64,000 bases of DNA, taken from assembly GCF_902493215.1 (NCBI RefSeq), contig NZ_CABUOL010000007.1, positions 110,928 to 174,927 of the forward strand, in the 5' to 3' direction. Position numbers and translations under genes: made by a program. Under the pieces are notes generated by a model. That model was not told the origin of the DNA and did no database searches. It saw only the letters and a list, made by a program, of their open reading frames with translations. Position 1 is the first letter of the stretch. Each line of letters begins with the position of its first letter. This DNA is from an uncultured Mediterranea sp. (lineage in GTDB: Bacteria; Bacteroidota; Bacteroidia; Bacteroidales; Bacteroidaceae). Below are positions 6,699 through 14,935 of this stretch, in pieces.

Positions 6699-8636
6699 AT
6701 GAAACGAATTTACCTTATTCTGATGACCTGTTGTATCTTCATGCCGGTAGTGGCTGGCGCGCAGACAACGGTAACCGATACCATCTGCCTGACATTGGGC
6801 GAAAGATTGGTGACAGACAGTGTGCGGCTGGATGAAGTGCTGGTGAAACGCCGGCGTACACCGATGGCCAACAGCCGGTGGAGTGACCTGTCGCCTGTGG
6901 AGCTGGTCACGGTGGGTGGGGCGAACGGTGATCTTTATCGTGCGCTCCAGACCTTACCCGGCACCCAGATACAGGGTGAAACGGGCCGGTTGCTGGTGCG
7001 TGGAGGAGACGACAGCGAGACACAGACCTATATCGACGGTATGCATGTGCTGATGCCTTATACTTCGGTGGGTATCGGCGCCTCGGCCCGCAGCCGTTAT
7101 TCCACCTTTATGTTCAGTGGCATCAATTTGGCTTCGGGCGGAGCTCCGCTGGAGTATGGCGGCGCGCTCTCGGCTGTCCTGCCGTTGGAAACGAAGGATT
7201 ACAGCACCATCGACAAATTGGGGCTGAATGCATCCGTCGTAGGTATGGGCGGAGGAGGTACGCGTACGTTCGGCAAAGGATCGGTTTCGGTGGACCTGAA
7301 TTATCAGAACATGGCTTTGCACAACCTGATTTATCCCGGTCGGAAGGATTTCGGCAGTCCTTATCAGCTGATGTCGGGAGCCACACAGCTGCGTTTTACG
7401 CCCGACTCTTCGACCGTAGCGAAGTTTTATGCCCAATACGACCGTACTGACTTCTCGACGTACGAGGGTGGCGAACGGCGTCTTTTCGGTTTGGATGAAA
7501 ACAATGTCTACCTGAACGCTACGTTGCGCCGTACTGCAGCCAACGGATGGGAGTGGTTCGTCGGAGGAGCCTGGTCGTACAACTACCGTACGGTAAAGAA
7601 TGCTGCCGTGGACGGCGACACTTGGTTGCAGCGTCAGCAGGAATGGCATCTGAAGGCCAAACTGGGCAAACGCCTGTCTCCGCTTTTTCGTGTGGATGGA
7701 GGAGCAGAGGCCTTTATCCGCAACTATACCGTCCGCTATTGTATGGAAACCATTGGAAAGGCGGAGGGGCAGGTGTCTCCATCGCTGGGTGCCGCATTTC
7801 TGTCTGCTGCCAGTTTCCCGTTGGAACGACTCAAGGCCGAAGCATCCATGCGGGCCGAGTACCGGTGGCAGAGTGAGGATGCGGAAGTGTCGCCCCGCTT
7901 GGCGTTGAGCTGGTATCAGGGTGACGTAGTACTGACGGCGGTCGTAGGGCGGTACACCCAACTTGCGGCAGACAGCTTGTTGATGAAACAGGACGAGCTG
8001 AAGCCGGCCGTGTGCTGGCAGTACAACGTTGGTGCTCAGTACAACCGTGACGGCCGTCTTGCCAAGGCAGAAGTTTATTACAAGAAATACAGCCGCCTGC
8101 CTTTGTGGGAAGCGACAAGTGCAGCCGGGATGAGGCTGACCTCCGGTGGTTATGGTTATAGTAAAGGTATAGACCTGTTCTGGTCGGACCGAACAACGCT
8201 GAAGAACTTTGAATATCAGTTGGCTTATACCTATAATATACCCCGGCGCAAGATGGAATACGATTCCGAACTTACCGTTCCCCAATACGCCACGCGTCAC
8301 AACGCGTCTGTCGTTGTCAAGTGGGCATTTCCCCGCCTGCGTACCGTCTTGAGCCTGACCGACCGTTTCAGCAGCGGCCGTCCGTGGCACAACCCCGAGA
8401 GGCTCGGCCTGATGAACGATGAGGTGAAGCCCTACAACAGTCTTGACGTGGGGCTGACTTTCTTGCCTTCGAAGAAAGTTATCATCCACACCTCGGCCAC
8501 TAACCTGTTGGGCCGCCGCAATGAATTCGGACGAGTGGCCGGCCGGCCTGTACTGGCTGCCTCGGACCGCTTCTTCTACATCGGTATTTTTGTTACGCTG
8601 GGGCGGCATGCCGCTTACGATGTGTCCAACTTCTGA
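6699..8636 (+). CDS. TonB-dependent outer-membrane receptor
   Basis: A 645-residue protein with a signal peptide (cleavage after MPVVAGAQ), a plug domain (about residues 40-160; DLYRALQTLPGTQIQGETG, LLVRGGDDSETQTYIDG) and a long beta-barrel rich in aromatic residues ending GIFVTLGRHAAYDVSNF. It is short for a SusC protein and lacks the N-terminal carboxypeptidase-regulatory-like domain and a SusD partner, so it resembles siderophore, heme or vitamin receptors or an orphan receptor. The start at 6699 is the ATG followed by a clean signal peptide. Ligand unknown. The upstream membrane LytTR regulator probably controls it. Confidence 0.85.
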   Translation: MKRIYLILMTCCIFMPVVAGAQTTVTDTICLTLGERLVTDSVRLDEVLVKRRRTPMANSRWSDLSPVELVTVGGANGDLYRALQTLPGTQIQGETGRLLVRGGDDSETQTYIDGMHVLMPYTSVGIGASARSRYSTFMFSGINLASGGAPLEYGGALSAVLPLETKDYSTIDKLGLNASVVGMGGGGTRTFGKGSVSVDLNYQNMALHNLIYPGRKDFGSPYQLMSGATQLRFTPDSSTVAKFYAQYDRTDFSTYEGGERRLFGLDENNVYLNATLRRTAANGWEWFVGGAWSYNYRTVKNAAVDGDTWLQRQQEWHLKAKLGKRLSPLFRVDGGAEAFIRNYTVRYCMETIGKAEGQVSPSLGAAFLSAASFPLERLKAEASMRAEYRWQSEDAEVSPRLALSWYQGDVVLTAVVGRYTQLAADSLLMKQDELKPAVCWQYNVGAQYNRDGRLAKAEVYYKKYSRLPLWEATSAAGMRLTSGGYGYSKGIDLFWSDRTTLKNFEYQLAYTYNIPRRKMEYDSELTVPQYATRHNASVVVKWAFPRLRTVLSLTDRFSSGRPWHNPERLGLMNDEVKPYNSLDVGLTFLPSKKVIIHTSATNLLGRRNEFGRVAGRPVLAASDRFFYIGIFVTLGRHAAYDVSNF

Positions 8637-8661
8637 TGGCTCGCATCGGTTGTCATCGGGA

Positions 8662-8727
8662 GTTTCATCGGTTGAAACTCATGGTTTCATTGCTTGAAAC
8701 TTGTGGTTTCATTGCCTGAAACCGACC
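8662..8727. repeat. tandem array, three 22-bp quasi-palindromes
   Basis: Three adjacent 22-base units start at 8662, 8684 and 8706. Each contains GTTTCAT, a 3-4 base loop, and TGAAAC, so each unit can form its own small hairpin; the tails (TCATG, TTGTG, CGACC) vary. The array fills the gap between the receptor stop (8636) and the DUF2141 start. Related arrays with other sequences occur at 12057, 21121 and 45868. Confidence 0.85.
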
Positions 8728-8811
8728 ATTACATTCCCGAATAATATCGAAATAAGGAAGGACTCCTCCTGTGAGATAGTTACTTATATGTTTAATCCGT
8801 AAAAGGAAAGA

Positions 8812-9231
8812 ATGATGAAAACTCTGAAGACTCTTGTATGCCTGTTTGTCTTCCAAGGCTGGGCACATGCGCTCGATGCGCAGACACTGACCATCCGCGT
8901 TTGCGGTATCCCAAAGCCGGAAGGAACTCTCTATGTAGCGTTCTATAATTCCGAATCCGGCTTCCTGAAGAAACCTCTGACCGGCTTCCGTGTGGCTGTA
9001 TCCGATACAGCAATAACCGTTCCTTGCCGTGGCCTTCCGGCAGGTGAATATGCTTTCTCGCTCTTTCAGGACATAAACGGTAACGGGCGGCTGGACACGG
9101 CTTCCTTCGGTATCCCGACAGAGAAGTATGCTTTCAGCAACGATGCCGAGGGAGTGATGGGGCCTCCTGCTTATGAGAAGTGTCGTTTTTGTTTTCGGAA
9201 TGATACAACGATGGTCGTCCACATGCGTTGA
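8812..9231 (+). CDS. DUF2141 secreted protein
   Basis: A 139-residue secreted protein: signal peptide (MMKTLKTLVCLFVFQGWAHA), then LTIRVCGIPKPEGTLYVAFY, GLPAGEYAFSLFQDINGNG and FGIPTEKYAFSNDAEG, which are the conserved stretches of DUF2141 (PF09912). The DxNxNGxxD part resembles a calcium-binding loop. Members occur next to TonB receptors and sensory regulators in Bacteroidota; the molecular role is unknown. Two adjacent ATG codons (8812, 8815) are possible starts after AAAGGAAAG. It may be cotranscribed with the receptor gene, although the hairpin array lies between. Confidence 0.8.
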   Translation: MMKTLKTLVCLFVFQGWAHALDAQTLTIRVCGIPKPEGTLYVAFYNSESGFLKKPLTGFRVAVSDTAITVPCRGLPAGEYAFSLFQDINGNGRLDTASFGIPTEKYAFSNDAEGVMGPPAYEKCRFCFRNDTTMVVHMR

Positions 9232-9323
9232 CGGCGGTGTCAGATGCCGGATGTATAAGCCTGCTTGTATCGAAAAGTGCCCATTGTCTGCTTTTCGGAC
9301 TTGGTAGAATGGAAAACTTATTG

Positions 9324-9331
9324 TACATTTG
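9324..9331 (+). promoter_or_regulatory. -7 box of the transglutaminase gene
   Basis: TACATTTG fits TAnnTTTG; CTTGG (9300-9304) is at the -33 distance. It supports the ATG at 9353 as start. Confidence 0.65.
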
Positions 9332-9352
9332 TCCGTCAACAACTAATTGAAT

Positions 9353-12049
9353 ATGAAACATACCATCTGTCATTTCCTTTGTTTGGGCTGTCTGATGGCT
9401 TTGCTTGCGTCGTGCAGCAGCCGCAATGCCCACTTCATCAGTGATTCAACGTATCGTGCCCGTGTGGAGCAGGACTTCCAGCAGAAGCAGGCTATCATGC
9501 ACAAGGGCAATCTGTTTGCCATCTTCGACACCGACCTGACGCTTTACGAGCGTGAGGCTCTGGAGTTTCTTTATGCTTACATGCCTTTGGCCGACATTAC
9601 AGATTATGCCGGTGGGTTTCACCTGATGAATGTACAGGCTGCCTGCCGCGCTGCCGAAGAAATGCCTTGGGGACGGATGGTGCCCGAAGACCTGTTCCGT
9701 CATTTCGTTCTCCCTGTTCGGGTGAACAACGAACCGCTGGACAGTGCCCGTGTGGTGTTCTACGAAGAACTGAAGCCGCGTGTACAGAACCTCTCCATGC
9801 GTAACGCGGTTTTGGAGGTGAACCATTGGTGTCATGAAAAGGCTGTCTATCAGCCCAGCGATGCCCGTACCAGTTCGCCGCTGGCTACGGTCCGTACGGC
9901 ATACGGACGTTGCGGCGAGGAATCGACCTTCCTGGTAGCGGCGCTGCGTTCAGTGGGTATTCCTGCACGTCAGGTCTATACGCCCCGTTGGGCGCATACC
10001 GACGACAACCATGCTTGGGTTGAGGCCTGGGCCGACGGCAAGTGGTACTTCCTCGGTGCCTGCGAACCCGAGCCGGTGCTCAACCTGGGATGGTTCAACG
10101 CGCCCGCCAGCCGTGGCATGCTGATGCACACCAAGGTGTTCGGCCGTTACGAAGGACCGGAAGAAGTGATGTCCGTTACCCCCAACTATACCGAAATCAA
10201 CGTCATCGACAATTATGCTCCTACGGCTCAGGCTACCGTGACTGTGACCGATGAGGCCGGGAAGCCCGTCAGCGGAGCGCTGGTAGAGTTCAAGCTCTAT
10301 AACTACGCCGAATTCTATACCGTGGCCCGCAAGCAGACCGATGCTTCGGGACAGACTTCGCTCACGGCCGGTAAGGGCGATATGCTGGTGTGGGCATCGA
10401 AAGACGGACGTTTCGGTTTCCAGAAACTCTCGTTTGGCAAGCAGGATACCCTGAGCGTAAAGCTCGACTGTCGTGATGGCGATCCTTTCGAGCTGGATTT
10501 GGATATCGTTCCGCCTGCTGAGTCGGCCAATCTGCCGGCCGTTACGCCTGAACAGCGTGCCGAGAACAACCGCCGTATGGCTGTAGAGGATTCTATCCGC
10601 AACGCCTATGTGGCTACGATGATGACGCCCGATGAAGCACAGGCCTGGGCAGCGTCGCAGAAAGGCCTGAGCGAAGCGGAACAACAGCGTGTGGCTGGCT
10701 ATCTGGTTGCTTCGCGCGGCAATCATGCTGTCATCAAGGCACTTGTCACTTTTGCCTTGGAGCAAGGACAGGGTAGCCGGGCTGTAGAGTTGCTGGGAGC
10801 GGTGTCTGCCAAAGACTTGCGTGATGCCCGTTTCCCTATTCTGAAAGATCATTTGCTGAATACGGCTGCGGTTCTTTGTGAACGGAGCGTGGTATCGCTG
10901 TTGAATCCGCGTATTGCGACAGAAGAACTGACAGCCTATAAGTCATTCTTCCAGCAAGTCATTGACGGGCAGACAGCAGAAGACTATCTGCATCATCCGC
11001 AGAAGCTGGTGGACTGGTGTCGTGAGAATATCGTCCTGAACGATACGTTGAATTCGCAGCGTATCCCCATGTCGCCCGAAGGTGTGTGGAATGCCCGTAT
11101 GGCCGACACGTATTCGCGTGATATCTTCTTTGTGGCTGTAGCCCGCAGTCTGGGTATTCCTGCCTGGATTGACGAAGTGACTGGTGCGGTATGCTATCTG
11201 GACTTGGCCAATCACCCTGAACTGAAGAACGGGAAACTTTATCATGTGGACTTCAATGAAGGTGGTGCACAGACAGTGTCGCCTTCGGGTAGTCTGGTGG
11301 CAACGTTCCAACCTACAAAGTTTATCGAAAATCCCAAATACTACAGCCATTTCACCCTGTCGCGTTGCGAGAACGGTGTACTTCGCCTGCAGAGCTACGA
11401 CGAGAACGGTGCTTCATGGAACACCTTGCTGCGTACTCCCTTGCAGATGCCGGCCGGCTATTATGTCATGGTAAGCGGTACGCGTCTGGCCAGTGGCGGC
11501 GTGCTGGTGCACATGAGCGGCCTCAATGTCGAGGCTGGCAAGACGCTGACTACTGCCTTGAACATGCGCGAAAGCCAGAGCCAGATACAGGTGATAGGCA
11601 ACTTCAATTCCGAATCCCTTTTTACACCCATCACTGACGGTGCAGTAGCCAATGATCCCATCAGCGTACTGACGGCTTGTGGTCGCGGTTATTTTGTAGT
11701 CGGTGTACTGGGAGTAGGGCAGGAACCCACCAATCATGCTCTGAAGGATATCGCCAAGCTGAACAAGGATTTGGAAAAGTGGGGCCGCAAGATGGTACTG
11801 CTCTTCCCCGATGAAGAAAAGTATGCCAAGTTCCGTCCGCAGGATTTCCCCGGTCTGCCCTCTACGGTTGTTTATGGCATCGACAGCCATGGCATTGCCT
11901 CTCAGATTATAAAGAACATGAAACTGAAGCATAAGGATATGCTGCCGGTGTTTGTAATAGCCGATACATTTAACCGGGTAGTGTTTGTTTCTCAGGGTTA
12001 TACCATCGGTTTGGGTGAACAATTGATGCAGACTGTGAAAGGTCTGTAA
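9353..12049 (+). CDS. large transglutaminase-like lipoprotein
   Basis: An 898-residue lipoprotein with lipobox LLASC (Cys about residue 22). Residues about 150-250 are a transglutaminase/cysteine-protease core: Cys in AYGRCGEESTF, His in DDNHAWVEAW, and an acidic position in LGACEPEP, where many relatives have Asp. An Ig-like regulatory segment follows (TVTDEAGKPVSGALVEFKL). A second, weaker transglutaminase-like stretch (DIFFVAVARSLGIPAW, about residue 590) and a C-terminal thioredoxin-like part without a CxxC (FPDEEKYAKFRPQDFPGLP) complete it. It stands alone behind its own promoter. It probably acts at the cell surface or in the periplasm; substrate and reaction (cross-linking or hydrolysis) are unknown. 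Confidence 0.75.
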   Translation: MKHTICHFLCLGCLMALLASCSSRNAHFISDSTYRARVEQDFQQKQAIMHKGNLFAIFDTDLTLYEREALEFLYAYMPLADITDYAGGFHLMNVQAACRAAEEMPWGRMVPEDLFRHFVLPVRVNNEPLDSARVVFYEELKPRVQNLSMRNAVLEVNHWCHEKAVYQPSDARTSSPLATVRTAYGRCGEESTFLVAALRSVGIPARQVYTPRWAHTDDNHAWVEAWADGKWYFLGACEPEPVLNLGWFNAPASRGMLMHTKVFGRYEGPEEVMSVTPNYTEINVIDNYAPTAQATVTVTDEAGKPVSGALVEFKLYNYAEFYTVARKQTDASGQTSLTAGKGDMLVWASKDGRFGFQKLSFGKQDTLSVKLDCRDGDPFELDLDIVPPAESANLPAVTPEQRAENNRRMAVEDSIRNAYVATMMTPDEAQAWAASQKGLSEAEQQRVAGYLVASRGNHAVIKALVTFALEQGQGSRAVELLGAVSAKDLRDARFPILKDHLLNTAAVLCERSVVSLLNPRIATEELTAYKSFFQQVIDGQTAEDYLHHPQKLVDWCRENIVLNDTLNSQRIPMSPEGVWNARMADTYSRDIFFVAVARSLGIPAWIDEVTGAVCYLDLANHPELKNGKLYHVDFNEGGAQTVSPSGSLVATFQPTKFIENPKYYSHFTLSRCENGVLRLQSYDENGASWNTLLRTPLQMPAGYYVMVSGTRLASGGVLVHMSGLNVEAGKTLTTALNMRESQSQIQVIGNFNSESLFTPITDGAVANDPISVLTACGRGYFVVGVLGVGQEPTNHALKDIAKLNKDLEKWGRKMVLLFPDEEKYAKFRPQDFPGLPSTVVYGIDSHGIASQIIKNMKLKHKDMLPVFVIADTFNRVVFVSQGYTIGLGEQLMQTVKGL

Positions 12050-12056
12050 TCGCTCC

Positions 12057-12173
12057 CCCTGACACGGTGCTTTGTCAGGGTCCGACACAGTGCTTCCTCA
12101 TCCCCTCATGCAGTGCTTCGTGAGGAGGTGAGGAAGCACTTCTTTATACCCTCATGAAGCACTTCGTGGTGGA
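12057..12173. repeat. tandem array, five ~23-bp units with GTGCTTC core
   Basis: Right after the transglutaminase stop lie about five imperfect units of 22-25 bases with the shared core GTGCTTYGTG or its complement-like AGCACTTC. The first (12057-12080) is a perfect 8-base stem CCCTGACA / TGTCAGGG, the third is CCTCATGCA...TGAGG. The array could end transcription, but it has no clear T run. It fills most of the space before the converging mini-lipoprotein gene. Confidence 0.7.
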
Positions 12174-12240
12174 GCGATGTTGTAGAGTATGGAGATGGAG
12201 GGGATATAAGGCGTAAGAATACGAACCGTATGGGCATAAA

Positions 12241-12275
12241 AAAAGTCTGGTGTGCTTTTGCACGTCAGACTTTCA
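12241..12275 (-). terminator. terminator of the mini-lipoprotein gene
   Basis: On the minus strand AAAGTCTGACGTGC, a short AAAA loop, GCACACCAGACTTT, then T's. It lies about 30 bases after the stop codon. Confidence 0.8.
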
Positions 12276-12304
12276 ATTCTCTCTGTGAGTTGTTGTCCTG
12301 AATA

Positions 12305-12508
12305 TTATTCAGCTACAACAGCGCTGTCAGCTACTACAGTATCAGCTGCCTGAGCTGCTGCCTCGGCTGCGGCTGCTTCTACAGCTGCGATAGAGTCAGC
12401 GATACGGATAGAATCAGCTGCTGCTTGTTCAGCGTTAGCTGCTTTGTTACCACAAGATGCGAAAGATACTGCTACGATAGCTGCTGCCATCAAAACTAAT
12501 TTTTTCAT
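12305..12508 (-). CDS. Ala/Glu-rich 67-residue lipoprotein
   Basis: A 67-residue protein with a short signal peptide and lipobox VSFASC (Cys19), giving a mature lipoprotein of about 49 residues. The mature part is almost only Ala, Glu, Asp, Ser, Ile and Val, with the regular pattern ADSIRIADSIAAVEAAAAEAAAQ, expected to form one long acidic amphipathic helix or coiled coil. It stands alone, with its own promoter (TACCTTTG at 12562-12569) and a strong terminator, the arrangement of an abundantly expressed short mRNA. Size and lipid anchor recall Lpp-type spacer lipoproteins, but there is no C-terminal Lys and no sequence kinship that I can see. Function unknown. Confidence 0.85.
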   Translation of the reverse strand: MKKLVLMAAAIVAVSFASCGNKAANAEQAAADSIRIADSIAAVEAAAAEAAAQAADTVVADSAVVAE

Positions 12509-12561
12509 TTTCTTTTTACTTTAAAAAACGTAATACAATCAATTGCTTTATTAAAACGGCG

Positions 12562-12569
12562 CAAAGGTA
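12562..12569 (-). promoter_or_regulatory. -7 box of the mini-lipoprotein gene
   Basis: TACCTTTG on the minus strand, 53 bases before the start codon. Confidence 0.65.
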
Positions 12570-12685
12570 GGGACTTTTTGGATATGTTGTTCTCGAAACC
12601 CCAACTTTTTTTATATTTTTTTTCGTAACGGGCCGTTTCTGTAGAGGGATGATGGGTAGGTTATGGAATATAGAATAATAATGTG

Positions 12686-12693
12686 TAACTTTG
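12686..12693 (+). promoter_or_regulatory. -7 box of mtaB
   Basis: TAACTTTG, 26 bases before the mtaB ATG, fits TAnnTTTG. Confidence 0.6.
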
Positions 12694-12719
12694 TACCCGA
12701 TTCAAGTATTGTGTGACTT

Positions 12720-14036
12720 ATGATTGATACCAGTATATTCCAGAATAAGACAGCGGTTTATTATACCCTGGGCTGTAAGTTGAACTTTTCGGAGACGTCT
12801 ACCATCGGGAAGATGCTGCGTGAAGCGGGAGTACGTACAGCCCGTAAGGGAGAGAAGGCTGATATTTGTGTAGTGAACACTTGCTCGGTGACCGAAGTGG
12901 CCGACAAAAAATGCCGTCAGGCCATCCACCGGCTGGTGAAACAGCATCCGGGAGCTTTTGTGGTAGTGACGGGATGCTATGCGCAGCTGAAGCCTGATAC
13001 GGTGGCCCACATCGAAGGTGTGGATGTGGTTTTGGGAGCCGAACAGAAGAAAGACCTTCTGCAATATTTGGGTAACTTGCAGAAACATGAGTCAGGCGAG
13101 GCCTTTACATCTGCCCTGAAAGATATCCGTTCGTTTGCCCCTTCGTGTTCGCGTGGTGACCGCACGCGTTTCTTCCTGAAGGTACAGGACGGTTGCGATT
13201 ATTACTGTTCTTATTGTACCATCCCCTTTGCCCGCGGGCGCAGCCGTAACGGCAGCATCGCTTCACTGGTGGAACAGGCCCGGCAGGCGGCGGCCGAAGG
13301 TGGAAAGGAGATTGTGTTGACGGGAGTCAACATCGGAGACTTTGGCAAGACAACAGGTGAAACCTTCTTCGATCTGGTCAAGGCGTTGGACGAGGTGGAA
13401 GGCATCGAGCGCTATCGCATTTCTTCCATTGAACCCAATCTGCTGACTGATGAAATCATCGACTTCGTCTCTCGTTCCAAACGGTTTATGCCTCACTTCC
13501 ACATACCTTTACAGTCGGGTTCCGATGCAGTGCTGAAGCTGATGCGCCGCCGGTACGACACGGCTTTGTTTGCTTCCAAGGTGCATAAAATCAAGGATGT
13601 GATGCCCGATGCCTTTATCGGTGTCGATGTCATTGTGGGTACGCGCGGCGAGACGGAGGAATATTTTGAAGAAGCCTGTCGTTTCATAGAGAGTCTGGAC
13701 GTTACCCAGCTGCATGTATTCAGCTATTCGGAACGGCCGGGTACGCAGGCGTTGAAGATTGACCATGTGGTGGCGCCCGAAGAAAAGCATCGTCGCAGCC
13801 AGCGCTTGCTGGAACTTTCGGATGTGAAAACCAAAGCTTTTTATGAAAAGCACATCGGCCAATGTCTGCCGGTGCTGCTGGAGAAGTCGAAAGCCGGTAT
13901 GCCCATGCATGGCTTTACGCCCAACTACATTCGGGTGGAAGTACCGCACGACGATTCTTTGGACAATTGTGTGGTCAAACTCCGCCTGAAAGAGTGGAAT
14001 GAGGATGGTACGGCTTTGAAAGGAGAGTGGGTATGA
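12720..14036 (+). CDS. mtaB: tRNA t6A37 methylthiotransferase MtaB
   Basis: A 438-residue radical-SAM enzyme that adds a methylthio group to t6A at position 37 of tRNAs, giving ms2t6A. The N-terminal UPF0004 domain has the three Cys of one iron-sulfur cluster (LGCKLN, VNTCSVT, GCYAQL); the radical-SAM domain has the CxxxCxxC motif in DGCDYYCSYCTIP (about residue 157); a TRAM-like C-terminus ends the protein. The length fits MtaB rather than MiaB by its YTLGCKLNFSET start. The start follows a -7 box by 26 bases. Its stop overlaps the next start (ATGA), so it is coupled to the acyltransferase gene. Confidence 0.9.
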   Translation: MIDTSIFQNKTAVYYTLGCKLNFSETSTIGKMLREAGVRTARKGEKADICVVNTCSVTEVADKKCRQAIHRLVKQHPGAFVVVTGCYAQLKPDTVAHIEGVDVVLGAEQKKDLLQYLGNLQKHESGEAFTSALKDIRSFAPSCSRGDRTRFFLKVQDGCDYYCSYCTIPFARGRSRNGSIASLVEQARQAAAEGGKEIVLTGVNIGDFGKTTGETFFDLVKALDEVEGIERYRISSIEPNLLTDEIIDFVSRSKRFMPHFHIPLQSGSDAVLKLMRRRYDTALFASKVHKIKDVMPDAFIGVDVIVGTRGETEEYFEEACRFIESLDVTQLHVFSYSERPGTQALKIDHVVAPEEKHRRSQRLLELSDVKTKAFYEKHIGQCLPVLLEKSKAGMPMHGFTPNYIRVEVPHDDSLDNCVVKLRLKEWNEDGTALKGEWV

Positions 14037-14935
14037 AGCATCGGATTATCTACGGACTGACCTATGTGGGCATGTGGTTGCTGGCGTCGTTGCCTTTCAG
14101 GTTGCTCTATGTCCTTTCGGACGGACTCTATCTGCTGATGCGTCATGTATTCCATTACCGTCGGAAGGTGGTTCGTCAGAATTTGCGGAACGCTTTTCCC
14201 GAGAAACCGGCCGGGGAGTTGAGGGAGATTGAACGTAAATTCTACCATTACATTTGCGACTATATGCTCGAGGAGGTCAAGATGATGCGCATGTCGTTTC
14301 AGGAACTGACCCGGAGGATGGAGTATGTCAACAAGGAACTTTATCTGGAGATGATGGAGAAACGGGGAGGCATCGTGTTGCTCATTCCCCATTATGCCAA
14401 CTTCGAGTGGATTACGGGCATGAGTTCCATCATGCGTGCGGAAGATGTACCGGTACAGGTGTACAAACCTTTGCGCAATCCCTATCTGGATGAATTGTTC
14501 CAGCGTATCCGTTCGAGGTTCGGCGGTTACAATGTGGCCAAGCATGCCACGGCGCGCGAGCTGGTGAAACTCCGCCGGGCCGGCAAGCGGATGGCCGTAG
14601 GGCTGATTACCGACCAGTCGCCCAATGTTGTCGAGGCCCATTATTGGACAACTTTCCTCAACCAGCAGACGGTTTTCATGGACGGGGCAGAACGGATAGC
14701 CAAGCTGATGGATTTTCCCGTCTTCTATTGTGACCTGCACCGTGTGGCTCGCGGATATTGTCGGGTGAATTTTGACCTGTTGGTAGAACATCCCAAGCAG
14801 ACTGCCGACGGGGAGATTACTGAAATGTTTGCCCGCAGGCTGGAAAAGACCATCTGTGAGAATCCTCCTTACTGGTTCTGGTCACACAAACGCTGGAAAC
14901 TGAAACCTGAAAACATTGTTTCCCATCATGGATAA
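14033..14935 (+). CDS. lipid A lauroyl/myristoyl acyltransferase (LpxL/HtrB family)
   Basis: A 300-residue inner-membrane acyltransferase that adds a secondary acyl chain to lipid A. Visible are an N-terminal membrane helix (GMWLLASLPFRLLYVLS), the catalytic H-x4-E motif in PHYANFEWITG (about residue 118), the RKVVRQNLRNAFPE stretch and the GLITDQSP block, all conserved in HtrB/LpxL. The ATG overlaps the mtaB stop by four bases, and the gene overlaps the next one by eight. Bacteroidota usually carry one such enzyme for a penta-acylated lipid A; which chain it adds cannot be seen here. Confidence 0.88.
   Translation: MKHRIIYGLTYVGMWLLASLPFRLLYVLSDGLYLLMRHVFHYRRKVVRQNLRNAFPEKPAGELREIERKFYHYICDYMLEEVKMMRMSFQELTRRMEYVNKELYLEMMEKRGGIVLLIPHYANFEWITGMSSIMRAEDVPVQVYKPLRNPYLDELFQRIRSRFGGYNVAKHATARELVKLRRAGKRMAVGLITDQSPNVVEAHYWTTFLNQQTVFMDGAERIAKLMDFPVFYCDLHRVARGYCRVNFDLLVEHPKQTADGEITEMFARRLEKTICENPPYWFWSHKRWKLKPENIVSHHG

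Noticed and set aside
6954..8609. 551-residue open frame antisense to the TonB receptor
   Set aside because: No signal or domain, and the receptor frame has plug and barrel motifs; it follows from GC-rich third positions.
8662..8727. Tandem repeat array as a CRISPR array (also considered at 12057, 21121 and 45868)
   Set aside because: Units are contiguous without spacers, only 21-23 bases, diverge from each other, and no cas gene is in the window.
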